Origin: Bacteroides fragilis
GTDB taxonomy: Bacteria; Bacteroidota; Bacteroidia; Bacteroidales; Bacteroidaceae
Reading direction: 5' to 3'
Assembly (NCBI RefSeq): GCF_002849695.1
Contig: NZ_CP018937.1
Location: 1,364,001-1,428,000 of the forward strand
DNA length: 64,000 nucleotides
The notes under the pieces were generated by a model. That model was not told the DNA's origin. It made no database searches and was given only the letters and a program-made list of their open reading frames with translations. The translations under genes were made by a program, and so were the position numbers. Shown piece by piece: positions 28,388 through 39,156 of this stretch; the stretch's first letter is position 1, and each line of letters opens with the position of its first letter.

Positions 28388-30019
28388 ATGAAAAGGCACT
28401 ATATATATTCCTTTGTCTGTATCCTGATGTTTAGTCTGCTGTTTTCATGCGATGACTTTCTGAATGAAAATCCTAAAGACAAGATTCCCGAAGAGGATGC
28501 TTACAAGAGTCTCACCGATTTGTATTATAATGCAGTGGCTTCCTTATACAATAACATAGGAGGTTATAGTGATAGTCAGGGGTTGCAGGGCACCGGCAGG
28601 GGAATTTACGATCTGAATACCTTTACCACCGATGAGGCTATTATGCCTACCCGTGGAGGTGACTGGTATGATGGAGGATTCTGGCAGGGACTTTTTCTTC
28701 ATCGTTGGGGAGTCGATAATGATGCTATTCAGGCTACGTGGGAATATTTATATAAGGTTATAGGTCTTTGCAATCTGTCACTTGAACGAATCGATACTTA
28801 TCAGGAGACTCACCACGACACGGAACTTCCTGCTTACCGGGCAGAGGTTCGTGCTTTCCGTGCTTTGTATTACTATCATTTAATGGATTTGTTCGGACGT
28901 GTTCCTCTAATTCTCTCATCTGCTATACCTTTGAAAGAGGTGAAACAAAACAGTCGTAAAGAAGTTTTTGATTTTATTGTGAAGGAGTTACAGGAGTCTG
29001 CCCCTTTATTGGCGCAAACATATAGCAATCGTTCCGGCAGTTATTATGGGCGGATTACCCGTCCTGTAGTCCATTTCTTGCTTGCCAAACTTGTCTTGAA
29101 TGCTGAGATATATGCGGATGATAACTGGACCGATACACAATATCCCGATGGAAGAGACATCTATTTTGAAGTAGATGGCAACCGGCTCAATGCCTGGCAA
29201 ACGGTGGAGGCATATTGCGATTCCATTACTGCAGCGGGATATCGTCTGGAAGATAACTATGAAGCAAACTTTGCTGTTTACAATGAATCTTCTGCCGAGA
29301 ATATTTTTACCATTCCAATGAGTAAGACTTTATATACTAACCAGATGCAATATCTTTTCCGTTCCCGTCACTATAATCATGCCAAGGCCTACGGATTGGG
29401 AGGAGAGAATGGTTCAAGCGCTACTGTGGAAGTACTTCGAACCTTTGGGTATGATACCCAAACTGTCGATCCCCGTTTTGATAAATGTTATTTTGCAGGT
29501 GTTGTTTACGATTTGAAGGGAAAGGTCATCACACTCGATGACGGTACTTTGCTGGAGTATTTTCCTTGGAAGGTGGATGTCGATATCTCCAATACCTCCT
29601 ATGAAAAGACCGCAGGCGCACGGATGAAAAAGTATGAGATTGATGAAACCGCCACAAAAGATGGTAAACTGATGGAAAATGATATTGTACTCTATCGTTA
29701 TGCCGATGTTTTATTAATGAAGAGTGAGGCCAAAGTCCGTAACGGAGAAAATGGAGATGTAGAACTGAATCTTGTTCGCGCCCGTGTGAATGCTCCTTTC
29801 CGGACAGCTACATTAGAAAGTTTGCTTTCGGAACGTCAATTAGAGTTTGCCTGGGAGGGTTGGCGCAGGCAAGATTTGGTTCGTTTTCGCCAATATACCC
29901 GTGCTTATACAAGCAGGCCCCGGCTTCCGGGTGAGGAAAGTGGCTATACCACAGTATTTCCTATTCCGGAGAAAATCCGTTTGATGAATCCCAATTTGAC
30001 ACAGAATCCGGGATATTGA
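28388..30019 (+). CDS. SusD-family glycan-binding lipoprotein
   Basis: 543-residue lipoprotein: signal with LLFSC followed by DDFLNENPKDKIPEEDAY. Helical TPR-like regions (AEVRAFRALYYYHLMDLFGRVPL) and the C-terminal SusD signature (LLSERQLEFAWEGWRRQDLVRFRQY...FPIPEKIRLMNPNLTQNPGY) are clear. A ribosome site (TTTGGAGGATTAATT) precedes the ATG. It partners the SusC encoded 15 bp upstream. Substrate specificity is not visible; the next gene, a GH2 enzyme, suggests a host or plant glycan with a beta-linked sugar. Confidence 0.9.
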   Translation: MKRHYIYSFVCILMFSLLFSCDDFLNENPKDKIPEEDAYKSLTDLYYNAVASLYNNIGGYSDSQGLQGTGRGIYDLNTFTTDEAIMPTRGGDWYDGGFWQGLFLHRWGVDNDAIQATWEYLYKVIGLCNLSLERIDTYQETHHDTELPAYRAEVRAFRALYYYHLMDLFGRVPLILSSAIPLKEVKQNSRKEVFDFIVKELQESAPLLAQTYSNRSGSYYGRITRPVVHFLLAKLVLNAEIYADDNWTDTQYPDGRDIYFEVDGNRLNAWQTVEAYCDSITAAGYRLEDNYEANFAVYNESSAENIFTIPMSKTLYTNQMQYLFRSRHYNHAKAYGLGGENGSSATVEVLRTFGYDTQTVDPRFDKCYFAGVVYDLKGKVITLDDGTLLEYFPWKVDVDISNTSYEKTAGARMKKYEIDETATKDGKLMENDIVLYRYADVLLMKSEAKVRNGENGDVELNLVRARVNAPFRTATLESLLSERQLEFAWEGWRRQDLVRFRQYTRAYTSRPRLPGEESGYTTVFPIPEKIRLMNPNLTQNPGY

Positions 30020-30114
30020 AATTGCAAAATATTATGTGGAGATGATTATTGTAAATCATAAAATAATCCATCATTATATTAGAAATATCTATTTATAAGG
30101 TAAATCGTTCTTGC

Positions 30115-30122
30115 TACTTTTG
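30115..30122 (+). promoter_or_regulatory. candidate promoter of the third GH2 gene
   Basis: TACTTTTG matches TAnnTTTG, 60 bp before the ATG at 30183. No clear -33 TTTG is seen. An imperfect hairpin (GATG-ATTATT with AATAATCCATC, about 30040-30074) lies between the SusD stop and this box and may end the SusC/SusD transcript. Confidence 0.5.
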
Positions 30123-30182
30123 CGTATTGATACAAAATCAGTGAAGTAACATTGTTTTCAACCTTATAGATAATATGAAATA

Positions 30183-32969
30183 ATGAAGATCAAAACACTA
30201 ACACTTTTCTCGTTTTTATTGGCTTCCTGTTCGCAGCAGGTTACTAAGATCGACTTGTCGGGTAGTTGGCAGTTTACGACCGATTCTACTCATTGGGACA
30301 GTACGGTCCTGTTACCCGGATCCATGGCTTCCAATGGCTTGGGAGAAGACATTACTGCCAATACTCCGTGGACCGGAGGTATCGTTGATTCAGCCTATTT
30401 CCGGAGTGATGCCTATGCCCGTTATCGTGAACCGGGTCATGTTAAAATCCCCTTTTGGTTGCAGCCTGTGAAGTATTACAAGGGGGCAGCCTGGTATAAA
30501 AAAGAGGTGACTGTTCCGGAAGGCTGGGGGCAACAGGATATCAGTTTATTTCTGGAACGTTGTCATTGGGAAACTCGTTTGTGGGTAGATGATAAAGAGG
30601 TCGGTATGCAGAATGCATTGGGTGCTCCACATCAGTACGACTTATCGGATGTCCTGACTCCCGGAAAACACACATTAACTTTACGTATCGATAATCGTGT
30701 AAAGGATATCGATCCGGGTGAAAATTCCCACAGTATTTCCGATCATACCCAGGGCAATTGGAACGGGGTTATCGGGGATATGTTTCTTCAGGTGCGTCCT
30801 CAGGTGAACATTGCACGTACGACTATTTTCCCGGATATATCAGCTAAAAGCATTCGTGTGAAAACATTCCTCCGTAACCGTAAGAAGAATGAAGTGACAG
30901 CTTTGCTCGCTTTGGAGGCTGATGGCAAACTTTTGCAAAAGGAGGTCAATCTTCAGCCGGGGATTAATGAAGTGGAGGCTGTTCTGGCTTTGGGAGATGA
31001 TATCCGTTTGTGGGATGAATTTCATCCGAATTTATATCGATTGAAAGTAAGTCTGACTGATAAGGAGCAAAAGACCACTGATTTTAGTGAAGAGTCTTTT
31101 GGTATGCGTGATTTTAAAGTAGTCAATGGTTGTATCACGATTAACAACCGTCCTGTCTTTTTGCGTGGTGCGTTGGATTGTGCCGCTTTTCCTAAAACAG
31201 GCTATCCGCCCACCGACAAAGAAACTTGGAGAAGAATATTCACAGCTTTTCAGGCACATGGGCTGAACCATGTTCGTTTTCATTCATGGTGTCCTCCTGA
31301 GGCTGCATTTTGTGCAGCTGATGAAATGGGACTTTATCTGGAAATAGAATGTTCCTCTTGGGCCAATCAGTCTACGACGATTGGTGACGGTCGTCCGCTC
31401 GATCGGTTCATTTGGGACGAAAGTGAACGGATTGTCAACACGTTTGGCAATCATCCTTCGTTTTGTATGATGATGTATGGCAATGAACCGGCAGGTGTGG
31501 GGAGTAGTACTTATCTGGCCAACTTTGTCACAACATGGAAGGATCGGGATAATCGCCGCTTGTATTGTAGCGGTGCAGGATGGCCCATGTTGGCGGTCAA
31601 TGATTTTTTAAGTGATCCTGCTCCCCGCATTCAGGGATGGGGACAGGGACTTCGGAGTATTATCAACGCAGAACCTCCCCGTACCGATTATGATTGGTCG
31701 GAATATGTCAGTCGCTTCAGCCAACCTGTTGTAAGTCACGAAATCGGGCAATGGTGTGTTTATCCTAATTTTAAAGAGATCAGCAAATATGACGGTGTCA
31801 TGCGTCCTGCAAATATGGAAATTTTCAGGGATATTCTGCAAAATAATGGTATGATACATCTTGCAGACAGTTTCTTGCTTGCGTCCGGCAAATTACAGGC
31901 ACTCTGCTATAAAGCAGATGTTGAGGCTGCTTTACGTACCAGGAATTTCGGTGGATTCCAGTTACTGGGACTCAATGACTTTCCGGGACAAGGTACAGCA
32001 TTGGTCGGTGTGCTGGATGCTTTCTGGGAAGAAAAAGGTTATATTTCTCCCGAAGAGTACCGCCGTTTCTGTGCTCCAACCGTCCCTTTGGCACGTTTGC
32101 CTAAACTTATTTATAAAAATGACGAACTGTTGAACGCCCGGGTAGAAGTGGCTCATTATGGCGAAACTCCACTAAAGAATGTGGCAGCCGGATGGACTTT
32201 GTCCGATACGGCAGGGAATGTACTGCAGTCCGGACAGTGGAAAGTAGATTTACTTCCCATAGGCAATAACTTCCCATTAGGAGATATTTCCGCTTCTTTA
32301 GCTCAGATGGAAACTCCCCGGCGTTTGGTGTTGGAGGTGGCAGTCGGTGAGTGGAAGAACAGTTGGAATGTTTGGGTTTATCCCGCTTTGCCACTCAAAG
32401 TAGAGGGAGAAGAGAGTATCCGGATGGTCGACTGTTTGGATGCCACTACCCTAAAGGCTCTTGAAGGAGGTGCTTCTGTATTGTTATCTTTAAAGAAAGG
32501 GACACTGACCCGTCAAATGGGAGGTGATATTCAGGTCGGATTTTCCAGTATTTTCTGGAATACTGCTTGGACAGGAGGACAAGCTCCTCATACCTTGGGT
32601 ATTTTGTGTAATCCGAAACATCCGGCTTTGAGTCAATTCCCCACAGAATATTACAGTGATTATCAATGGTGGGATGCTATGAGCCATTCCGGTGCCATTA
32701 AAGTGGCCGAACTTTCCCCTGAAATAGCTCCGATAGTGCGTGTCATCGACGATTGGTTTACAAATCGTCCTCTCGCCTTGCTATTTGAGGTAAAAGTAGG
32801 TAATGGAAAATTGTTGGTATCGGGCGTTGATTTCTGGCAAAACATGGATAAGCGTGTCGAAGCACGCCAATTATTGTATAGCTTGAAAAAGTATATGGCA
32901 AGTCCGGCTTTCTCTCCGGTCGTATCTGTACAGGCGGAGCAAGTGCTGCAATTAGTCTCTGATAAATAG
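30183..32969 (+). CDS. GH2-family glycoside hydrolase lipoprotein, substrate uncertain
   Basis: 928-residue lipoprotein (lipobox LLASC). N-terminal GH2 sugar-binding domain (LSGSWQFTTDSTHW...LPGSM), GH2 immunoglobulin-like domain, and barrel with acid/base Glu435 in MMYGNEPAG and nucleophile Glu520 in VVSHEIGQWCVYP. The segment HSWCPPEAAFCAADEMGLYLEIE is typical of beta-strand 3-4 of GH2. A C-terminal domain of about 250 residues is of unknown role. It differs from the two other GH2 proteins in the window in its active-site context, so I do not assign a sugar. It has its own promoter-like box and ends at a bidirectional terminator. Confidence 0.82.
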   Translation: MKIKTLTLFSFLLASCSQQVTKIDLSGSWQFTTDSTHWDSTVLLPGSMASNGLGEDITANTPWTGGIVDSAYFRSDAYARYREPGHVKIPFWLQPVKYYKGAAWYKKEVTVPEGWGQQDISLFLERCHWETRLWVDDKEVGMQNALGAPHQYDLSDVLTPGKHTLTLRIDNRVKDIDPGENSHSISDHTQGNWNGVIGDMFLQVRPQVNIARTTIFPDISAKSIRVKTFLRNRKKNEVTALLALEADGKLLQKEVNLQPGINEVEAVLALGDDIRLWDEFHPNLYRLKVSLTDKEQKTTDFSEESFGMRDFKVVNGCITINNRPVFLRGALDCAAFPKTGYPPTDKETWRRIFTAFQAHGLNHVRFHSWCPPEAAFCAADEMGLYLEIECSSWANQSTTIGDGRPLDRFIWDESERIVNTFGNHPSFCMMMYGNEPAGVGSSTYLANFVTTWKDRDNRRLYCSGAGWPMLAVNDFLSDPAPRIQGWGQGLRSIINAEPPRTDYDWSEYVSRFSQPVVSHEIGQWCVYPNFKEISKYDGVMRPANMEIFRDILQNNGMIHLADSFLLASGKLQALCYKADVEAALRTRNFGGFQLLGLNDFPGQGTALVGVLDAFWEEKGYISPEEYRRFCAPTVPLARLPKLIYKNDELLNARVEVAHYGETPLKNVAAGWTLSDTAGNVLQSGQWKVDLLPIGNNFPLGDISASLAQMETPRRLVLEVAVGEWKNSWNVWVYPALPLKVEGEESIRMVDCLDATTLKALEGGASVLLSLKKGTLTRQMGGDIQVGFSSIFWNTAWTGGQAPHTLGILCNPKHPALSQFPTEYYSDYQWWDAMSHSGAIKVAELSPEIAPIVRVIDDWFTNRPLALLFEVKVGNGKLLVSGVDFWQNMDKRVEARQLLYSLKKYMASPAFSPVVSVQAEQVLQLVSDK

Positions 32970-32992
32970 AATATTCTGTTTTATATAAATTT

Positions 32993-33026
32993 GCCCGGGC
33001 TTACATCTTTCGATGTATACCCGGGC
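32993..33026. terminator. bidirectional terminator between GH2 and dnaJ
   Basis: GCCCGGG...TACATC (32993-33007) pairs with GATGTA...CCCGGGC (33012-33026) around a TTTC loop, with one two-base internal mismatch. AT-rich tracts follow on both sides. The flanking genes are convergent, so it likely serves both. Confidence 0.8.
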
Positions 33027-33079
33027 AGATTTTATGAGATATTCTCTGTGTAGATCAGTGTGATCGGTGGTGAAACTTC

Positions 33080-34264
33080 TTAGTCGAAAAGACTTCTGAA
33101 CTTCTTGAATATCTTTTCTTTAATTGAAGTACTTGGCTTGAAGTTCTTCGATTCTTCCAGCTTTTCCAAAGTACTTTTTTCGTCTTTACTCAGTGTCTCC
33201 GGCACATATACGCTTACGTTGACCAGCAGGTCTCCTGTGCCGTAACCGTTTACGCTTGGCAACCCTTTACCGCGGAGTCGGAGCACTTTTCCCGGTTGTG
33301 TACCTGCTTCGATTTTTACCTTCACTTTTCCGTCGATGGTTGGAATTTCTACCGCACCTCCGATAGCTGCTGTAGGGAAACTCAGCAATAAGTTGTATAC
33401 CAGATCGTTTTCATCGCGAATCAGCTCCGGATGTGGCTCTTCTTCTACCAAAATCAATAGGTCGCCCGGGATACCGTTATGTTTTCCGGCATTTCCTTTG
33501 CCGCCCATAGAGAGTTGCATGCCTTCTGCTACTCCGGCGGGAATTTTTACTGTTACTACTTCCTCACCGTATTCGATACCTTCTCCACCACAAACCTTAC
33601 ATTTGTCTTTAATGATTTTTCCCTCGCCATTACAAGTAGGACACGTAGTACGTGTCTGCATGGTTCCTAAGATGGTTTGCTGGTTACGGATTACCGAACC
33701 GCTACCTTTACAGGTCGGACAAGTTTCAGAACCGCCATTACCTTCTGCCCCTGTTCCGTGACAGTGCGAACAAGGTACATATTTTTTTAGTTTGAATTTC
33801 TTTTCAACTCCTGTAGAGATCTCTTTCAAATTCAGCTTCACCTTCACCCGGAGGTCTGAGCCACGGAATTTTCTCTGTTGAGAACCTCCGCCTCCAAATC
33901 CGCCGAAGCCTCCGAAACCACCACCGAATCCGCCGCCGCTATGGCCGCCGAAAATATCACCGAACATAGAGAAGATGTCGTCCATGGACATTCCACCACC
34001 GAATCCTCCGAACGGTCCGCCGTTTCCGGCTGCTCCACTCATTCCTGCATGACCAAACTGGTCGTAGCGGGCACGTTTATCCGGATTGCTCAGTACGTCA
34101 TACGCTTCGGCTGCTTCTTTAAACTTTTCTTCTGCTTCCTTGTCACCCGGGTTTTTGTCCGGGTGATATTGGATGGCTTTTTTCCGGTATGCTTTCTTTA
34201 TTTCTTCGACTGTTGCCTCTTTCGTGACTTCCAGCACTTCGTAATAATCTCTTTTTTCTGCCAT
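33080..34264 (-). CDS. dnaJ: chaperone DnaJ
   Basis: 394-residue cytoplasmic Hsp40 co-chaperone. J domain with the HPD motif ([18 protein letters not shown]), a Gly/Phe-rich linker ([17 protein letters not shown]), four zinc-binding CxxCxGxG repeats ([32 protein letters not shown]), and the substrate-binding C-terminal beta domains. It stimulates DnaK ATPase and presents unfolded proteins. It is 50 bp downstream of grpE on the same strand, so they form an operon. Confidence 0.98.
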   Translation of the reverse strand: MAEKRDYYEVLEVTKEATVEEIKKAYRKKAIQYHPDKNPGDKEAEEKFKEAAEAYDVLSNPDKRARYDQFGHAGMSGAAGNGGPFGGFGGGMSMDDIFSMFGDIFGGHSGGGFGGGFGGFGGFGGGGSQQRKFRGSDLRVKVKLNLKEISTGVEKKFKLKKYVPCSHCHGTGAEGNGGSETCPTCKGSGSVIRNQQTILGTMQTRTTCPTCNGEGKIIKDKCKVCGGEGIEYGEEVVTVKIPAGVAEGMQLSMGGKGNAGKHNGIPGDLLILVEEEPHPELIRDENDLVYNLLLSFPTAAIGGAVEIPTIDGKVKVKIEAGTQPGKVLRLRGKGLPSVNGYGTGDLLVNVSVYVPETLSKDEKSTLEKLEESKNFKPSTSIKEKIFKKFRSLFD

Positions 34265-34314
34265 ATTTTAGTTTCGTTGATTTTAATTATGTTAGCAAGT
34301 TTGTCGTGTTCCGG

Positions 34315-34902
34315 TTATTCACCCACAACTACTTTTGCATGGCGGATTACTTTGCCGTTAAGGGTATATCCGGTCTGTACACAATCCAGTATTTTACCTT
34401 TCTGTTCTTCTGTCGGAGCAGGGATCACAGCGATGGCTTCGTGATAATCCGTATCCAGCGGTTGGTCTTTGGTTTCGATAACCTTTACTCCATCCTGCGA
34501 CAGGATAGACAGGAACTTATTATATATCAACTCAACACCCTCTTTTACGGCAGCTACGTCCGTAGCCGTTTCCATAGTTGTCAGTGCACGTTCCATGTCG
34601 TCGATTACCGGCAGAATACTTTTGATGCTCTTCTCACCACCGTTCAGAATCAACTCTGCTTTTTCTTTGATGGTCCGTTTACGGTAGTTATCGAATTCAG
34701 CCGAAAGACGGAGATATTTGTCCTTCTGATCTTCGATCTGGCTATGGGCTTCTTCCACTTCTTTTTCTAATTTCTCCTCTGCGGTCAGCGGTGTGCTTTC
34801 CTCAGTGGTTTCTTCGTTTTGCGACTGTCCTTCAACGGTATCCTGAATATCGTCTACTGTCAACTCTTCTTCTTTCTTGGTTTTTTTTTCTTTTGGGTCC
34901 AT
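34315..34902 (-). CDS. grpE: nucleotide exchange factor GrpE
   Basis: 195-residue cytoplasmic DnaK exchange factor. The start is set at the ATG at 34902 (MDPKEKKTKKEEE...); the open frame extends 57 codons further upstream, but that part has no GrpE character and overlaps the promoter region. An acidic N terminus is followed by a long coiled-coil helix (EKLEKEVEEAHSQIEDQKDKYLRLSAEFDNYRKRT) and the beta-wing with the conserved end HEAIAVIPAPTEEQKGKILDCVQTGYTLNGKVIRHAKVVV. It precedes dnaJ. Confidence 0.97.
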   Translation of the reverse strand: MDPKEKKTKKEEELTVDDIQDTVEGQSQNEETTEESTPLTAEEKLEKEVEEAHSQIEDQKDKYLRLSAEFDNYRKRTIKEKAELILNGGEKSIKSILPVIDDMERALTTMETATDVAAVKEGVELIYNKFLSILSQDGVKVIETKDQPLDTDYHEAIAVIPAPTEEQKGKILDCVQTGYTLNGKVIRHAKVVVGE

Positions 34903-35019
34903 ATCTATTCTGTTTTTATTCTTGTTAAACGGATTTAGTTTCATGTCAATACGGCATTTTAATGTATTGGCTTTGCAGCAAAAACTTTGCCAGTTTGTTT
35001 GTTTTGCCAAAAAACGCAG

Positions 35020-35027
35020 CAAAGGTA
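35020..35027 (-). promoter_or_regulatory. candidate promoter of grpE-dnaJ
   Basis: On the minus strand TACCTTTG matches the -7 consensus about 120 bp before the grpE start. No strong -33 is seen. It is back to back with a matching box for the ABC-F gene. Confidence 0.5.
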
Positions 35028-35076
35028 ATACTTTTATGTCAGATTGACACATTACTGATAGTTCGTTATTCACTAA

Positions 35077-36750
<1,674 letters not shown>

Positions 36751-36780
36751 TGATGTACGGTTTTGGACGATGAACGATTA

Positions 36781-36828
36781 ACGATGAACAGGTGCCCATT
36801 CATGCGCAACCTGTTCATCGTTTTTTTT
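36781..36828 (+). terminator. rho-independent terminator within AACGATGAA-type repeats
   Basis: A perfect 13-bp stem ACGATGAACAGGT (36781-36793) with ACCTGTTCATCGT (36809-36821), followed by eight T residues. Around it are more copies of the motif: GATGAACGATTAACGATGAAC upstream and TTCATCGTTCATAGTTTATC downstream to about 36890, in opposite orientation, so a larger fold is possible. Confidence 0.9.
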
Positions 36829-36947
36829 GTTCGCATTCACTTTATTTATCGTTTACTGTTGTTCATCGTTCATAGTTTATCATTCATCGTTATTTTACCT
36901 TTCTCCATTTATTACGTATCATATATAAACAACATATACCGTGGCTT

Positions 36948-37511
36948 ATGGAACAAAAGGAAATACAGGCATTAGTAGAAAGGAGCAGGAAGCAAGATGC
37001 AAGTGCATTTGCTTTGCTTGTGGCAGAGTATCAGACTTTTGTTTTTCGCCTGGCATTCCGCTTGTTGTGTAATGAAGAGGAAGCGCGGGATATGGTACAG
37101 GAGACTTTCCTGCGTGTCTGGCTTTCGTTGGACAAATACCGTCCTGAATTTCGCTTTGCGACCTGGCTTTACAGGGTGGCGTGTAATATTTGTTATGATC
37201 GTTTGCGGGTTTTACAACACTCGCCGGCCGGAGCGCTTTCCGATATTGCGTTTTCCGAGTTGCCCATTCTTTCCGATGATAACGTCGAAGCAGTGTTAGT
37301 CAACCGGGAGTTGAAAGCACATATCCTGTACTTTATGCAACAACTGACTCCTAAGCAGAAGCTGGTATTTACATTGCGCGATATAGAAGAGTTGGAAATC
37401 AAAGAGATCGAGATTATTACCGGACTTACATCGATCCAGATCAAAACAAACCTCTATCTCGCTCGGAAGAGTATCCGTAAGAAGTTGAATGAAATAAATA
37501 AAGAAAGATGA
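36948..37511 (+). CDS. ECF-type RNA polymerase sigma factor
   Basis: 187-residue sigma-70 family protein. Region 2 is seen as FRLAFRLLCNEEEARDMVQETFLRVWLSLDKYRPEFRFATWLYRVACNICYDRLR, and region 4 as LTPKQKLVFTLRDIEELEIKEIEIITGLTSIQIKTNLYLARKSIRKKL. Between them a short linker lacks region 3, as in ECF factors. The next gene overlaps by 4 bp and encodes a small single-pass membrane protein, the usual place for an anti-sigma factor. A TACCTTTC box at 36896-36903 is a one-mismatch promoter candidate. The regulon is unknown. Confidence 0.92.
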   Translation: MEQKEIQALVERSRKQDASAFALLVAEYQTFVFRLAFRLLCNEEEARDMVQETFLRVWLSLDKYRPEFRFATWLYRVACNICYDRLRVLQHSPAGALSDIAFSELPILSDDNVEAVLVNRELKAHILYFMQQLTPKQKLVFTLRDIEELEIKEIEIITGLTSIQIKTNLYLARKSIRKKLNEINKER

Positions 37512-37930
37512 AAAAGGAAGAAATTAATTATGAAAGGTGGTTGGGACAGTTAAAAAAGACACCCCCCATTCTGGAAAATCCGGAGGCATTGACCGAAGAT
37601 ATTATGCGTGCTGTCAAGGCGGCTTCTTTCAGAAGTCCGGCCAAGCGCAGACCGAATCTTGTTGCCTGGTGTTCGGGCATTGCTGCAACTTTGCTCTTGG
37701 CGATATGGGTAGCAGAAACGATGTCTGTTGATTCATTTCCCTCGTCTGAAGTAATCATCATACCGGAGCCCTATCAATCGAATACTTTCACAGGCAGTCT
37801 GGAGCATAGAGGTTTGATGATAGGAGAGAAGCAGGAACTTTTCTTTACAGCATCCCGTAATCGGAAAAGGGAAATGCTTAAACGAGAACGGCTTTATACT
37901 CAGTATAAACAGATAATGAAGAGTGAGTGA
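37508..37930 (+). CDS. small single-pass membrane protein, candidate anti-sigma factor
   Basis: 140 residues, start overlapping the sigma factor stop (ATGA). The N-terminal 50 residues are cytoplasmic (KKEEINYERWLGQLKKTPPILENPEALTEDIMRAVK), followed by one transmembrane helix (LVAWCSGIAATLLLAIWVAE), and a short extracytoplasmic part rich in charged residues at its end. The topology and coupling suggest a short anti-sigma factor, but there is no zinc-binding motif and no recognised family, so the role is inferred from position. Confidence 0.6.
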   Translation: MKKEEINYERWLGQLKKTPPILENPEALTEDIMRAVKAASFRSPAKRRPNLVAWCSGIAATLLLAIWVAETMSVDSFPSSEVIIIPEPYQSNTFTGSLEHRGLMIGEKQELFFTASRNRKREMLKRERLYTQYKQIMKSE

Positions 37931-37944
37931 TCTTTAAAAAATAG

Positions 37945-39018
37945 ATGCGTATGAAAACAAAAAATCTTTTACCGATATTGTTGCTTGCCGTTTCAATGGT
38001 GTCCTGCACCACCTATTATCAAGTGAAAACCCAGGTTTTTCCTGATGGATCGGCTCGTAGGGAAGTTTATGCCTTTGGCGATTCTGCATTCATGGCCGGA
38101 AAGCGGGCACAAAATCCTTTTATGTTCTCATTGGATTCCGGTTGGACGGTGACGCGTTTTGATTCTGTCCGGATGCATAATTATTTTGGAGAGAAGGAAA
38201 AGATAAACGTGTGTGCCAGTAGGGAGCAGGCTTCTGTCGACTTATTTTCGGAGCAGGTCCGGCCTAAAGATCCGATGTTTCGTCCTTTGGTGACTCCGCG
38301 GGAAACACTGACCAAACATTTCCGTTGGTTCTATACGTATTATACCTATAACGGTGTTTATCCCGAACTGACAGAAAAAGGGCCTGTACCTCTGAAAAAC
38401 TATCTGAACGAGTCGGAACAGAAACTTTGGTTTCAGGGCGATGACACTGCGTATCGGGGAATGAACGGATTGGAGATGAAAGAAGTACTCGATCGTTTGG
38501 AAGGACAATTTGTTCAATGGTACAACCGGAGTCTCTATGAATTAAGTCTTGAAGTGATGCGGCCTTTTATAGCTGACTTGAAGCAGGGTGACTATCTTTC
38601 ACGCCTGAATGCGGCTAAGGATTCATTGTATCAGGCATATCGGCCTCAGAATGATGATCCGGACTTCTCTCCGGCACTCGTTTGTCAATTACTTGATACT
38701 CACTTTCATACTGATTGCTTTTCGCTTCTCTATAAAGAAAAACAGCAGGAAGTGGATCAAAAATTTGATGAGGAAACACGTTCCGTTGAGTTATTTGGAG
38801 TGGTGATTCAATATGAACTCAATATGCCCGGACAAATGCTTTCGGCAAATACAACCTTTAGGGAGGATGGTCATTGGGTCTGGAAAGTAGATGCCTATCG
38901 TCTTTTGGCAGGCGAATATCTTTTGACTGCCGAGTCGCGCGTACCCAACATCTGGGCCTTTATCCTCACCGGCTTGCTTATTCTTTTGGGTATGGGCTAT
39001 TGGATAAAAAAGCGATGA
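37945..39018 (+). CDS. lipoprotein of unknown function with C-terminal membrane helix
   Basis: 357 residues; lipobox VSCT near residue 20, so likely a lipoprotein, and a C-terminal hydrophobic helix (IWAFILTGLLILLGMGYWIKKR) with positive end. The central part is rich in aromatic and charged residues with no motif I recognise. It follows the putative anti-sigma gene by 14 bp and probably belongs to the same operon, perhaps an envelope sensor or target of the sigma factor. The combination of lipobox and C-terminal anchor is unusual. Confidence 0.65.
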   Translation: MRMKTKNLLPILLLAVSMVSCTTYYQVKTQVFPDGSARREVYAFGDSAFMAGKRAQNPFMFSLDSGWTVTRFDSVRMHNYFGEKEKINVCASREQASVDLFSEQVRPKDPMFRPLVTPRETLTKHFRWFYTYYTYNGVYPELTEKGPVPLKNYLNESEQKLWFQGDDTAYRGMNGLEMKEVLDRLEGQFVQWYNRSLYELSLEVMRPFIADLKQGDYLSRLNAAKDSLYQAYRPQNDDPDFSPALVCQLLDTHFHTDCFSLLYKEKQQEVDQKFDEETRSVELFGVVIQYELNMPGQMLSANTTFREDGHWVWKVDAYRLLAGEYLLTAESRVPNIWAFILTGLLILLGMGYWIKKR

Positions 39019-39050
39019 ACAAGAAGGAGTGAAGTTGTGTCAAAGGTCCT

Positions 39051-39139
39051 CTCACCACAGATTGCGCTGATTTCCACAGATTATTCGTGTCGTTAAAATT
39101 CCTTCTGTGTTCCTCTGTGTCCTCTGTGGTGAGTTTTTT
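39051..39139. repeat. intergenic inverted repeat of the CTCTGTGG type, probable terminator
   Basis: CTCACCACAGA (39051-39061) is a perfect inverted match to TCTGTGGTGAG (39123-39133), followed by six T residues. Inside are two copies of CCACAGATT on the left and CTCTGTGTCC/CTCTGTGTTCC on the right, so the element folds into a long irregular hairpin. It sits between convergent genes, a typical place for dispersed REP-like elements. Confidence 0.75.
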
Positions 39140-39156
39140 GATATGCTCCCGTTTTT

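Noticed and set aside
34903..35073. Upstream extension of grpE
   Set aside because: The extra 57 codons have no GrpE likeness and cover the promoter region of grpE.
36763..36975. 70-codon frame after the ABC-F gene
   Set aside because: It runs through the terminator and its repeats and overlaps the start of the sigma factor; no coding character.
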